Below are positions 9,582-18,575 of a stretch of 41,383 nucleotides of DNA, one piece after another. The notes beneath the pieces are model-generated. The model did not search any database, was not told the origin of the DNA, and saw nothing but the letters and a program-made list of their open reading frames with translations. Both the position numbers and the translations under genes were made by a program. Source of the stretch: Nitrospiraceae bacterium. GTDB lineage: Bacteria; Nitrospirota; Thermodesulfovibrionia; UBA6902. Positions within the stretch are counted from its first letter, which is position 1, and each line of letters begins with the position of its first letter. The DNA lies in contig QZIL01000107.1 in assembly GCA_003599025.1 (NCBI GenBank), forward strand, positions 1-41,383, written 5' to 3'.

Positions 9582-10723
9582 TTTGCCTCTCCTTCTGCAA
9601 CAGGCTCTTTTTCTGAGTTCATATCAAAGTCATATACGTTGTCATCTTCCAATTGATATTTCAGCAACATAAGACTGTTGCAATTCCCTCCCAGCCGCTC
9701 ATTTATTTCTGAAATGAAGCTTATCACCCTGTCTTTGACCATTGGCCAGAGAATGATGCTCCACTGTTCATCAGGCTTGCACATTGCCCTTATCCCGTTA
9801 AATTTGATCATCTGCTTCAGCCTGTCTGCGCTGATCTGTTCAATCATGATCTTTTTTATGTCGCGGGATATCTCGACGGCATCCTCATATTGTCCTGCAA
9901 TCAGCGCCATAATGGAGGTACTGAAAGCTCTTGAGGTAACAGAAAAATGATATACCGAACTTCCATATCCTCCACTGAACACTTCTGCCTCATTGTCAGG
10001 GGACTCTTCAAAAATCCTCCCCGTTACCTGCTTGCATCTCCTGTAGTGAGACAATATCTTTGAGTGTGCCGCGCTTGAAGGATGCTGCCTCCATCCTATG
10101 GAGCACGAAAGCACTAACCTGAAATATCCTCCTCTTCTCATCATTTTGTGCCAGAGATCATAATCTTCCGCAGGCGTAATGGATACATCAAACCCTCCAG
10201 CCTTCAGCAATTCCTCTTTTTTTGCTATCAGGCATGACGGGTTAAATACCGATTCGGGCGTGGATGAATAATACAGTCTGTTGTGCGGGATGCTATATTC
10301 AAACATACGGCTTGACAGCATTACTTTGCTTTCCGAATCTATTAACACTGCCGGACAGAACGCACCCAGCAGGTCCTGATTATCTTCATCCAGAAGTACT
10401 CTCATTCTCTCGGACACGCAGTTGCCCAGGAACAGATCGTCAGCATCGAGGAAGGCGATGTACTTCCCTTCGGCGATCTCAACTCCTTTGTTTCTGGCAG
10501 CGGAAACACCCCTGTTTTCCTGTCTGACAGAATTAAAGCGCTTGTCCCACAGTTCAAACTGCCTTATGATATCCGGGGTTTGGTCTGTACTACCGTCATC
10601 TACCATGATCACTTCACAGTCGGGATATTGCTCCATCTGTGCTGCAACTGAAAGCAGCGTCTTTTTCACGGTCATCTCGGCATTGAAACATGGAACTACC
10701 ACAGACAGGAGAGGCTTATGCAT
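9569..10723 (-). CDS. Family 2 glycosyltransferase
   Basis: I chose ATG 10723 (MHKPLLSVVVPCFNAE). It overlaps the previous stop as ATGCATAA, the same layout as at 2976-2983, and has GGGGGT just upstream. A GTG four codons earlier (10735) is possible. Residues 5-230 are a typical GT2 GT-A domain: VSVVVPCFN-type start, CEVIMVDDGSTDQTPDII, ENRGVSAARNKG and the DxD motif in YIAFLDADDLF. An ED-type acceptor motif is seen in TPAEDYDLWHKMMRRGGYF. The C-terminal 140 residues are not recognised. Cytoplasmic, using a nucleotide-sugar donor; no membrane segment seen. Confidence 0.88.
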   Translation of the reverse strand: MHKPLLSVVVPCFNAEMTVKKTLLSVAAQMEQYPDCEVIMVDDGSTDQTPDIIRQFELWDKRFNSVRQENRGVSAARNKGVEIAEGKYIAFLDADDLFLGNCVSERMRVLLDEDNQDLLGAFCPAVLIDSESKVMLSSRMFEYSIPHNRLYYSSTPESVFNPSCLIAKKEELLKAGGFDVSITPAEDYDLWHKMMRRGGYFRLVLSCSIGWRQHPSSAAHSKILSHYRRCKQVTGRIFEESPDNEAEVFSGGYGSSVYHFSVTSRAFSTSIMALIAGQYEDAVEISRDIKKIMIEQISADRLKQMIKFNGIRAMCKPDEQWSIILWPMVKDRVISFISEINERLGGNCNSLMLLKYQLEDDNVYDFDMNSEKEPVAEGEANWRK

Positions 10724-12692
10724 GTGTACCCCCACATTGTTTTGTGAGCCCTTTTATTTTCTGTTTTACATCCATAATAATATTGCGCTTTCTATCATCG
10801 CTGATACCCTTTAACATAAGAACCCTTGTACATGTATTTTCGACATCCTGTAATTTGCCCTGCATCAGATAACAATCGATCAGACCTGCAGCTATAACAC
10901 ATCGTGTTTCATCAGTTATGTCTTTAAAGGAGAACGCTTCTTCAAAATGCTCTGCTGCCATAATAAAATCGCCCTGATAGAGGCAACACTTTCCACCTCC
11001 AATCAGAGCATGATATCTGTCCTTTTCCGGAACCCCTTCTAGAGACAGTGCCTCAGAAAACTTACTCATGGCATCATCGTGCCTTCCGTAAGAAAGATAA
11101 ATATTACCCAGTCTGTTCAACAGCCTGTACCTCCATATTCCCGGTAAATTCTCCAGGGTAAGGGCTTTTATATATACTTGTTCCTCCCCGCTTTTATCCC
11201 CCTGCTCCGCATAGCATTTACCCAGCTCAAGGACTGTAACAGCCTGAAGCTCCGATGATATGTTCTCATCCGACAAGGCTTCCCTGTATGTATTCTCTGC
11301 AGCCTTATGATTGTATAAATATGAATATGCCCTTCCAAGGTTTAAAAGCAACTGATGTTTTTCATCTCCCTGCATTTCCTCAGATACAATGGCCGCCCTG
11401 TATTTTTCCACGGCCTCACTGTATCTTTCCCGCGTCATAAATAAATCCCCGAGACCAGTCATGACTCTACAGTCTTTAACGGTCTGACTGTCATCTTTAA
11501 TACAATTCATGATTTCCCTGTATAGTTCCTCTGCTTTTGATTGCACACCTAATCTTCGGTAATATGTATTAAGCATCAGTAACCCTCTAACCCTACCTTC
11601 ACGCTCAATGCAGTCAATGGTCGCTTTCCGGTAAATCTCCAGGGCATTATCAAAATTATTTATGGCCTTTAATCTCTCTCCGTCCAGAAAATACAATATG
11701 CCGAGAGTAACATGAGCAAGAGCATACTCAGGTTTCATATTGATAATATCATCAAGAACTGAATGAGCAATTGTCCTGTCACCTTTTGTAAACATCCACT
11801 CACCCTCAAGAAGAATTCTGTTCAGCACCTGCCAGACATTCATATCATCAGGATTAAGCTTAGCCGCCTGATATATGGAGTGAAGAGCATCCTTGCAATA
11901 CTCCGCACGCAATTCAGCCTTATAAAACATCTGACATCTTTTCAAAACACGCTCATACTTATAATTAAAATGCTCATTCAAATAGTCGTACATTTCGATT
12001 TTTGATGAAGTCATTTTAATTCTGTCACGAGACATGCTTTTTTTATGAATCCTGTAAACACTCATGACCTCGTTAAGATATCCTGCACTGCCGTACTGCA
12101 TGTTAAGTATGTGGATTGGCCAGTCTCCAAAGGACAATCTGAAATACCATTCAGGGAACTCACCAAACAATCCACGCCTGAACATGACCGAAGCGCTCGG
12201 AATCATATTTTTATCGAATATGTCTTCAAGATTTAATATTGGTTTTTGATTTGGAGGACAAAATTCCCGGGGGCTTCGGTTTTCATCTTCATATAATATA
12301 GTTGCATTGTGAAAACATGTTGAGCACTCCGGATGATTATCCAAAAAGTCCACCTGGCTTTGAAGTTTATCTGCCTTTGTCCAGTAATCATCACCATCGA
12401 GCAGCGCAATATATTCTCCTTCGGCATGCTTCCAGAGATTGAGTACATTCCACCTCCCTGTTGGCCTGCCGTCAATATACATTACATTCTTTCTGTCATT
12501 CAGGAAGAGCCTGATCCTGTCCGGATATTTATCTTTATATTCCTTTACTATCTCCCTCGTACCGTCACTGGAGTCGTCTTCACCAATAAGAATCTCATAG
12601 TCAAAATCCACCTGCTGCATCAGCACGCTGTCTATCGCCTGAGATATATATTTCACGTGATTATATGCGGGAATGCACACACTAAGCTTCAT
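10716..12692 (-). CDS. Family 2 glycosyltransferase with long TPR array
   Basis: The product has 658 residues. Residues 1-240 form a GT2 domain: MKLSVCIPAYNHVKYI, EILIGEDDSSDGTREIV and DxD within YIALLDGDDYWT near residues 94-105. From about residue 270 to 645 the protein is helical repeat: AHVTLGILYFLDGERLKAINNFDNAL, ALLMNLGRAYS-like units, RLGNIYLSYGRHDDAMSKFSEAL and GGGKCCLYQGDFIMAAEHFEEAF indicate seven or more TPRs. The array is longer than, and distinct from, the short cassette in the neighbouring proteins. It probably docks the transferase on its protein partners. Its ATG overlaps the stop of the aminotransferase gene upstream as ATGA. Confidence 0.87.
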   Translation of the reverse strand: MKLSVCIPAYNHVKYISQAIDSVLMQQVDFDYEILIGEDDSSDGTREIVKEYKDKYPDRIRLFLNDRKNVMYIDGRPTGRWNVLNLWKHAEGEYIALLDGDDYWTKADKLQSQVDFLDNHPECSTCFHNATILYEDENRSPREFCPPNQKPILNLEDIFDKNMIPSASVMFRRGLFGEFPEWYFRLSFGDWPIHILNMQYGSAGYLNEVMSVYRIHKKSMSRDRIKMTSSKIEMYDYLNEHFNYKYERVLKRCQMFYKAELRAEYCKDALHSIYQAAKLNPDDMNVWQVLNRILLEGEWMFTKGDRTIAHSVLDDIINMKPEYALAHVTLGILYFLDGERLKAINNFDNALEIYRKATIDCIEREGRVRGLLMLNTYYRRLGVQSKAEELYREIMNCIKDDSQTVKDCRVMTGLGDLFMTRERYSEAVEKYRAAIVSEEMQGDEKHQLLLNLGRAYSYLYNHKAAENTYREALSDENISSELQAVTVLELGKCYAEQGDKSGEEQVYIKALTLENLPGIWRYRLLNRLGNIYLSYGRHDDAMSKFSEALSLEGVPEKDRYHALIGGGKCCLYQGDFIMAAEHFEEAFSFKDITDETRCVIAAGLIDCYLMQGKLQDVENTCTRVLMLKGISDDRKRNIIMDVKQKIKGLTKQCGGTHA

Positions 12693-13840
12693 AGTGCCTT
12701 CTTTCCCCTGAAAGATTTCAGCATATCGCAGATCCTTTCTATGTCACTTGCTGCAAGCCCGCCGTATAAAGGCAAACACAAAACTTCTTTCACGACTTTA
12801 TTGGCTACAGGCAGGTTCTCTTTTCTGGATGAGGGGAGGTATTTGTAGCAGGAATAATCACTGCATAACGGGTGAAAATATTTCCTTGCAAAAACATTAT
12901 ACTTTTTAAATTCCTCATAAACGTAATCCCTGGAACGTCCGAAAAGTTTTTCATCTATCCTGATGACAAAGTATTGATTGCTGTTTTTATATACCCGGGA
13001 CCCGTTTTTTATTACCGTGACTCCATCAATATCCATTAAACATTCGGAATACACGTCTATAAGAACCTTCCTCTTTTGTCTTTCCTCCTCTACCATTTCC
13101 AGGACGAGCAGTCCCAGTGCAGCCTGGAGTTCATTCATCTTGCCGTTTATACCCGGCATTACTACCTCTTCCTGGTTTTTGATGCCGAAGTTCTTCAGAA
13201 AATCTATACGGGGTTTAAGCGCTCTGTTATTATAAGTGAGCGCCCCTCCCTCCGCGGTATGGAACAGTTTGGTGGCATGGAAACTGAACATCGTAATGTC
13301 GCCGAAGGCCCCTATGCCCCTGTCATCTATCTCAACGCCAAAGGCATGGGCCGCATCATAGACAACCCTCAAACCGTATCTCTCGGCCACCTTCTGGATA
13401 CCGGTCACGTCACATGGCGTGCCGTAGACATGAACCGCCAGGATGCCGGTCGTCTGTGGTGTAATCATCGATTCGATTCTTTCTGAGTCAATATTCATCG
13501 TAGACGGGTCGATATCGCAGAAAATGGGCTTTATGTTGTTCCAACTGAGAACATGGGAAGTCGCAGGAAAAGTAAACGGAGTGGTGATGACCTCTCCTGA
13601 AAGGCGCAGGCTCTGGCATGCTACGATCAGGGCAATAGTTCCATTGTTGAATAGTGATATGTCCGGAACTTTCAGGAATTTGATAAGCTCCTTTTCAAAC
13701 AACTCGTGCTGGGGTCCGTCATTTGTAAGCCTCTGTGAATTCCATATTTCGCGCAGTTTTACTGAATATTCTGCCAGGTCAGGCAAAACAGGACGGGTTA
13801 TGTAAATCGGCTCTGTAAAAGCCGATACTTTCTTTATCAT
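12689..13840 (-). CDS. DegT/DnrJ/EryC1-type PLP aminotransferase (third of three)
   Basis: This is a sugar aminotransferase of the DegT/DnrJ/EryC1/StrS family, which transfers an amino group to a keto-sugar nucleotide using PLP. Start MIKKVSAFTEPIYITRP at 13840 is preferred because it follows the WbqC-like stop by four bases with TAGGAC upstream; an in-frame start at 13885 would lie inside that gene. The 383 residues include the DAAHAFG aspartate motif near 162-168 and the PLP lysine K191 in SFHATKLFHTAEGG, so the catalytic residues are intact. The family usual length is about 370-400. Probably makes an amino sugar for the cluster glycan. Confidence 0.9.
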   Translation of the reverse strand: MIKKVSAFTEPIYITRPVLPDLAEYSVKLREIWNSQRLTNDGPQHELFEKELIKFLKVPDISLFNNGTIALIVACQSLRLSGEVITTPFTFPATSHVLSWNNIKPIFCDIDPSTMNIDSERIESMITPQTTGILAVHVYGTPCDVTGIQKVAERYGLRVVYDAAHAFGVEIDDRGIGAFGDITMFSFHATKLFHTAEGGALTYNNRALKPRIDFLKNFGIKNQEEVVMPGINGKMNELQAALGLLVLEMVEEERQKRKVLIDVYSECLMDIDGVTVIKNGSRVYKNSNQYFVIRIDEKLFGRSRDYVYEEFKKYNVFARKYFHPLCSDYSCYKYLPSSRKENLPVANKVVKEVLCLPLYGGLAASDIERICDMLKSFRGKKAL

Positions 13841-13844
13841 TGTC

Positions 13845-14567
13845 CTAGATTTCAACAGCATTGGATTCCACCTCGTGAAAGTCAAGATAGTTCTTTATTT
13901 GTTCAGGAGAATTCCACATCAGTACGTCAATAATGGAAAGCCCGGGCACAAATTCAAAACCGCCGCATTCATAAACAAAGACCGGAAGTTCTCGTATTGT
14001 CAGTTTCATACCAAGTTCCTGAAACTTTGCCTCATCAAACATATTCCTGGCACCAGGAGGATTTACATATTCCCCGGCTCCCATAGCCTCGGATATGCGG
14101 AGTGCCCAATCTGCCGGTCCCTCTATCTGGCCGATCTTCAGATCCATCTCGGAATAAAATTCATACTTAAATGAGATATCTAAATATCGGCAGACATTGC
14201 AGAGTATCGCAACATTCAGTCTTGAGAGACTGCTCTCCCGGATTTCAAGACACTCTTCCATCAGCCGATAAACCTCTGTAAAATATGGGGCCTTCCTGTA
14301 GTGCTGTATCTGGCCCAGTATTCGGCTGTGCCATCCTGGATCATCCATGACCTCGATGTCTTTGATAAGCGTGTTACGGCTGTGCTTTTTAAGCGGAGCG
14401 ATAATATACTGCCACCCCCCATTGGGGTTTACTATACGGTTTCGATTCATCCACCCGTGCCTGATATATTGGACCGTGTCAAAGACAACCCACTTGTCAG
14501 AGTAGTTGATCAAGTCAAAATACCCTAAGTATGGATAAAAATATGGCTGCATAATTCCAAGTTTCAC
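13845..14567 (-). CDS. WbqC-like family protein
   Basis: The 240-residue protein begins MKLGIMQPYFYPYLGYFDLI and continues with VVFDTVQYIRHGWMNRNRI, both hallmarks of the WbqC-like family (PF08889). WWQYIIAPL-type and PGWH motifs follow, and the length is normal for the family. Members are found in O-antigen and antibiotic gene clusters beside DegT aminotransferases. They are thought to help add an amino-acid or acyl group to an amino sugar, but a reaction is not firmly established to my knowledge. It lies between two DegT-family genes and overlaps the upstream one by 4 bp (ATGA), so co-translation is likely. Confidence 0.85.
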   Translation of the reverse strand: MKLGIMQPYFYPYLGYFDLINYSDKWVVFDTVQYIRHGWMNRNRIVNPNGGWQYIIAPLKKHSRNTLIKDIEVMDDPGWHSRILGQIQHYRKAPYFTEVYRLMEECLEIRESSLSRLNVAILCNVCRYLDISFKYEFYSEMDLKIGQIEGPADWALRISEAMGAGEYVNPPGARNMFDEAKFQELGMKLTIRELPVFVYECGGFEFVPGLSIIDVLMWNSPEQIKNYLDFHEVESNAVEI

Positions 14568-15766
14568 AGTGAGACCATTTTCCTCTTAATTTCTTTTGCA
14601 TTTTCATGGACAAATGTAATCAACCGACAAACTTCTCGAATAAGTTCCTCATTCATAGCCTGACCGGAGGGGAGTTGTATGACTTGCCGGCACAGCTGGT
14701 CTGTTACAGGGGAAGCTTCTCTGAACCGGGGATATCGTTCTCTGAATAAGCTGGTCCGATGCAACCCGCTCGCAAGATGCCGGCGGCTGATAAAGTTCTC
14801 CGCGTTCAACAGCTTTCTTAGCTCGCCTCCTGAAAGACAGAATTCTTTTTCATTAATTTCGAATACGACACATTGATAATTACTTTGATTTTTACCGTCG
14901 GGGCATTGAAAGCGTATACCCGGAAGGATTCCTAACAGTGCGGTATATAATTCAAAAATGTTTTTGTTTCTCTTCTGGTTCCCGGGATAGTCCTCCAGAC
15001 TCATCAAGGCCATGGCGGCCTGAGCTTCAGACATGCGGCCATTACCGGTGAGAGGAATGGGAACCTTATTGCCGGCACCGTAACTGCTGCGGATATTGCG
15101 AAGCCTTGCCGCCAGGTAGTCATTGTTTGTACACACGCAAGCACCTTCAGCAGAATTCAGAACATTAGATGCATGGAACGAAAACACTTCCATATCTCCA
15201 AAGTTTCCAATGGTCACATTATCGCTTGTGCAGCCAAAGGCATGGGCTGCATCAAAATAAAGCTGAATCCCCCTTTCATGGGCCAATCTCTCCAGGTCCC
15301 GGGGGTTGCAGGGGTTGCCCCACATATGCACTCCCAAAATGGCGCTCACATCCTCATTAATAAGAGTTGCTGCTTTTTCACCCGTCATCCGGTGGCTGTA
15401 AGGATCAACATCACAGAATATGGGGTCCAGCCCGGCCCAGATTAAAGACTGTCCTGTGCCTGCAAAGGAAAAAGAAGGCATGATAACTTTGCCTTTCAAC
15501 CCCATGGCTTTGGCAGCAATCATCAGGGCTATCGTTTCGTTGGTCATACATACCGCATGCTTCACACCAAGTAATTGCTCGAGTCTGGCCTCAAGTTCCC
15601 TGGCAAGGGGGCCATGGTTAGTGTAGTACTTACGGTCGAAGATCCCACGAAACGCAGCTTCAACCCTTTCCCATTCCGGCATATTGAGCTGACCCGCAGG
15701 AAGCTCGCAGCTGAAAGCAGGCTTTGAACCAAATACAGCTAAATCACGAACACTTGATTTCATCAT
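14564..15766 (-). CDS. DegT-family protein lacking the PLP lysine
   Basis: The DegT/DnrJ/EryC1 fold is clear: NMPEWERVEAAFRGIFD, TNHGPLARELEARL, VIMPSFSFAGTGQSL, YFDAAHAFGCTSD and RMSEAQAAMALMSLE. The position normally held by the Schiff-base lysine is asparagine: SFHASNVLNSAEGA, N201 counted from ATG 15766, codon AAT at 15164-15166. The DAAH motif is retained. It is therefore either a non-catalytic partner or an enzyme with altered PLP chemistry; ColD-type dehydratases also replace this lysine, by histidine. Start ATG 15766 is chosen over a TTG at 15781, with AAGAG seven bases upstream. It overlaps the preceding DegT gene by 23 bp. Confidence 0.85.
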   Translation of the reverse strand: MMKSSVRDLAVFGSKPAFSCELPAGQLNMPEWERVEAAFRGIFDRKYYTNHGPLARELEARLEQLLGVKHAVCMTNETIALMIAAKAMGLKGKVIMPSFSFAGTGQSLIWAGLDPIFCDVDPYSHRMTGEKAATLINEDVSAILGVHMWGNPCNPRDLERLAHERGIQLYFDAAHAFGCTSDNVTIGNFGDMEVFSFHASNVLNSAEGACVCTNNDYLAARLRNIRSSYGAGNKVPIPLTGNGRMSEAQAAMALMSLEDYPGNQKRNKNIFELYTALLGILPGIRFQCPDGKNQSNYQCVVFEINEKEFCLSGGELRKLLNAENFISRRHLASGLHRTSLFRERYPRFREASPVTDQLCRQVIQLPSGQAMNEELIREVCRLITFVHENAKEIKRKMVSL

Positions 15767-16967
15767 AGGAATTCTCTTCAATAATATTTTGTATCTCTTT
15801 TCCTGTTTCCTGAAGGAAGCTTAATAATGCCCCTATTACCTCAATCTCCTGCAAAGTTAAAAAAGCGCCACTGGGAAGCAGGAGATGGTTTTTGGTGAGT
15901 TTATCTGTCACCGGCAAATCACTACTGATGGTCATGTACTCCGTTTTATTAGCGTGTAAGGGCGGGTTGTAATAAGGGCGGACCAACATGTTTTCAGCAT
16001 GTAAAATCCTGATCATGTTCTTCCTGGAAATGGGCCAGCTGCCGTCAAGTCTTACCAGAATATTCTTAAATCCTCGAACTTCAGTTTCATCGTATTCCAC
16101 CAGTTCCAGGCTGGGAATATTGCTAATAACTTTTTTATAAGCAGTATAACGTTCCCGGTTTCTCTCAACCTGATCTTCCAGGTCATCAATGCTTGCCAGG
16201 GCCATGGCCGCGTGCACTTCATTGAGTATCGCATTCATCCCCAGTTCTTCCACATTATCCTGTCCGCCTCTACCAAAGGCGCGTACCTTCCTGAGTCTCT
16301 CAGCCAACTCGTGATCATTAGTCGTCACATAACCTGCTTCAAAAGCATTTAAGAGTTTACTTGCATGCATGGAAAAACATTCGGCATTGCCAAAAGACCC
16401 CACTTTCCGTCCTTTGCAGGTAGCATATCCGGCTTCCACAGAATCTATCAGCAGTGGCAGATTATGTTTTTCAGCCAGGGCGGTAAGACCATCATAATCC
16501 AGTATATTAACTATGGGCTGAGCGACAAGAATCATGGATGTATTTTCATTGAGACATGGTTCAATTGTTTTAGCTGTGGGGGCCAGGGTTACAGGATCCA
16601 CATCACAATAATGAGGTGTTAATCCAAGCCAGGCTGCAATGTCACCAAGTCTTCTGTACGTAAGTGACGGCATTACAACCTCTGTCTTCCCCTCACGGGC
16701 TAAACAATAAATACAAAGAACAATGCCCCATAAACCGTTACAAAAAGCCACACACTCTTCAGTTCCATGAATCTCAGCAAGCCGGCGCTCCATCTCCTTG
16801 ACCATGGGGCCGTTATCAGTAAGACATCGGGCATCGAAACTTTTTTTTAGATACGATAAGAAGGCATCAATGTCTGGAGTAACTATATTGGATATGGAGC
16901 GAATGGTAGAAAAAACCGGTTCACCTCCGAACAGGGCTAAATCATAAATGGCTTTTTTATTTTTCAT
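15744..16967 (-). CDS. DegT/DnrJ/EryC1-type PLP protein (first of three)
   Basis: The 407-residue protein shares its opening (DLALFGGEPVFS) with the next gene downstream (DLAVFGSKPAFS), which points to an old tandem duplication. The PLP lysine is present as K204 in SMHASKLLNAFEAG. The usual DAAH motif reads IDSVEAG at about 174-180, so the pyridine-binding aspartate is kept but the following histidine is replaced. TDNGPMVKEMERRL and NEVHAAMALASIDDLE are further family signatures. Likely a sugar aminotransferase or a related PLP enzyme acting on a nucleotide sugar. It starts 11 bases after the methyltransferase gene ends. Confidence 0.88.
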   Translation of the reverse strand: MKNKKAIYDLALFGGEPVFSTIRSISNIVTPDIDAFLSYLKKSFDARCLTDNGPMVKEMERRLAEIHGTEECVAFCNGLWGIVLCIYCLAREGKTEVVMPSLTYRRLGDIAAWLGLTPHYCDVDPVTLAPTAKTIEPCLNENTSMILVAQPIVNILDYDGLTALAEKHNLPLLIDSVEAGYATCKGRKVGSFGNAECFSMHASKLLNAFEAGYVTTNDHELAERLRKVRAFGRGGQDNVEELGMNAILNEVHAAMALASIDDLEDQVERNRERYTAYKKVISNIPSLELVEYDETEVRGFKNILVRLDGSWPISRKNMIRILHAENMLVRPYYNPPLHANKTEYMTISSDLPVTDKLTKNHLLLPSGAFLTLQEIEVIGALLSFLQETGKEIQNIIEENSYDEIKCS

Positions 16968-16978
16968 GATCTAATGCC

Positions 16979-17674
16979 TTATTTTTCCGGGCGCCTGAGT
17001 ATGGCATCGTAGCGATAATAGGCAGCGTAAAATTCCCCGGGCATCTCATAAAATTCTATGGCCCATCCATTTCTTTGCGCAAGTTGAGTGAATTCATCTT
17101 TACTGCGCCAGATACCGATTGGCGAGTTTCTGTCATCAAGAAGCCCGGAGAAATCCTTGTCTTCCGGGTAAAACAAATGGGCCCGTTCCCTATCGGGCAA
17201 ATTGCCAATATATACAAGTTGAAGATTTCGATAACGCCCTGAAAGGCCGCTCAAAACCTTTTCGGAATCCTCATAAGAAAAGTAGGTAAAGGCGCCGTAA
17301 CACAAACATTTGGTGAAGCTCTCAGGGTTGGCCCCGCTGTTCACATATGAAACTGCATCAATTCCCTGGAAGGTAAAGTCAGGGGCTTTCTCAAAATATT
17401 CTTTTGCGATCCCTATGAGGTACTCAGAAAAATCCACCCCATGAAATTGCGAGACTTCACTAAATAAATACTGAGAGAGAGCTCCATTTCCGCAGCCGAT
17501 ATCAAGCAATGTATCCTCAGGAGAAAGCAGCAGACCATCTTTTATGGCTTTAACTATCATATCGATTTGTTCCTGTGAAACTGCCTTGCCATGAACAGTC
17601 CGTTTTACCTGCCCCCAGAAATCATGACGGGCCCTGGTTTTTGGATACTCTTTATGGTTATAGTCCTCAATCAT
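16979..17674 (-). CDS. Class I SAM-dependent methyltransferase
   Basis: The 231-residue product has a SAM-binding motif DTLLDIGCGNGALSQYL at about 54-70 and an acidic strand-2 end in FHGVDFSEYLIG. FTKCLCYGAFTYF and a C-terminal FYEMPGEFYAAYYRYDAILRRPE resemble sugar or polyketide methyltransferases. With three DegT-family proteins and an SDR around it, methylation of a sugar hydroxyl or amine is a reasonable guess. A 112-bp spacer separates it from the SDR gene and its ribosome site is weak, so internal initiation or processing is possible. Confidence 0.85.
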   Translation of the reverse strand: MIEDYNHKEYPKTRARHDFWGQVKRTVHGKAVSQEQIDMIVKAIKDGLLLSPEDTLLDIGCGNGALSQYLFSEVSQFHGVDFSEYLIGIAKEYFEKAPDFTFQGIDAVSYVNSGANPESFTKCLCYGAFTYFSYEDSEKVLSGLSGRYRNLQLVYIGNLPDRERAHLFYPEDKDFSGLLDDRNSPIGIWRSKDEFTQLAQRNGWAIEFYEMPGEFYAAYYRYDAILRRPEK

Positions 17675-17786
17675 GGCTCAAATCATTTCCCGGGTTCTGA
17701 CCTCTTTATTTTTTACACAGAGAAAAGCATCACTCAGAAATGGCCTCCTCTTAATGTTCTTCCTGAACGGACAGGATCTCATATCT

Positions 17787-18524
17787 TCAATTCCTGCCAG
17801 GATCATGCAGACAACCTCCTATGCCGCCGTCAACGTTTATCACATTGCCGGTCATGAAACTCGATTGGGGACCTGCGAGAAACAACGCAACACGCGCGAT
17901 CTCTTCAGTCTGAGCGATTCTCCCAAGAGGATGGTATTCTCCCAACTGCCTGAAACCTTCCGGATCTCCCTTAAACCCGTCCCGCAGCATCTCTGTATCA
18001 GTTGCAGCAGGGAGCACAGCGTTGACGCGTATGTCCGGCGCGAGGTCAAGGGCCAGGGCACGGGTTAGTGAAACCAGTGCTCCCTTGCTCGTTGAATAAA
18101 GAGTGAATTCTTTTTTTGTTAATGAAGCGTGAATGCTTGCGATATTTACAACACTGCCTTTTGCTGCTTTCAGTAATGGAAGAAATCTCTGCGTGAGCCA
18201 GAAAGGCGCGAGCAGATTTGTATTCAGTGTTATCTCCCAGTCTGCCCTGCTGATATCGCCAGCAGGTTTTATTATCTGTACCGCAGCATTATTTACCAGG
18301 GAGTCGAGCCTGCCTCCGGCAAGTGTCCCGACTTTGCTGAAGAACTCATCGCATGAAGCATCAGCTCTGCCAAGAGTGCTTATATCATATTTTATCAGCT
18401 CGTATGGAAGTCCTGCAGTTTCCCGGCAGTCTACACCGATGACCTTATATCCCTCTCTTAAAAAGACCTCGCAGATTGACCTTCCAATTCCACCCGCCGC
18501 ACCAGTTATCAATGCTGTCGGCAT
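17787..18524 (-). CDS. Short-chain dehydrogenase/reductase (PtmA-like?)
   Basis: A classical SDR of 245 residues. It has the NAD(P)-binding TGAAGGIG at 7-14, NNAA at 78-81, catalytic S130 in NIASIHAS and Y143-x3-K147 (YSTSK). The C-terminal FMTGNVINVDGG is the standard family ending. Aspartate at the end of strand 2 (VDC, residue 32) suggests NAD preference. Located near a NeuA-type cytidylyltransferase, it recalls PtmA and PtmB of Campylobacter flagellin legionaminic acid synthesis. The match is by family and setting only, so I give no symbol. Confidence 0.9.
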   Translation of the reverse strand: MPTALITGAAGGIGRSICEVFLREGYKVIGVDCRETAGLPYELIKYDISTLGRADASCDEFFSKVGTLAGGRLDSLVNNAAVQIIKPAGDISRADWEITLNTNLLAPFWLTQRFLPLLKAAKGSVVNIASIHASLTKKEFTLYSTSKGALVSLTRALALDLAPDIRVNAVLPAATDTEMLRDGFKGDPEGFRQLGEYHPLGRIAQTEEIARVALFLAGPQSSFMTGNVINVDGGIGGCLHDPGRN

Positions 18525-18575
18525 TGCTGCTTCTCCTTGAAATCCTGATTGTTATTCATATAATTATCTTCCTGA

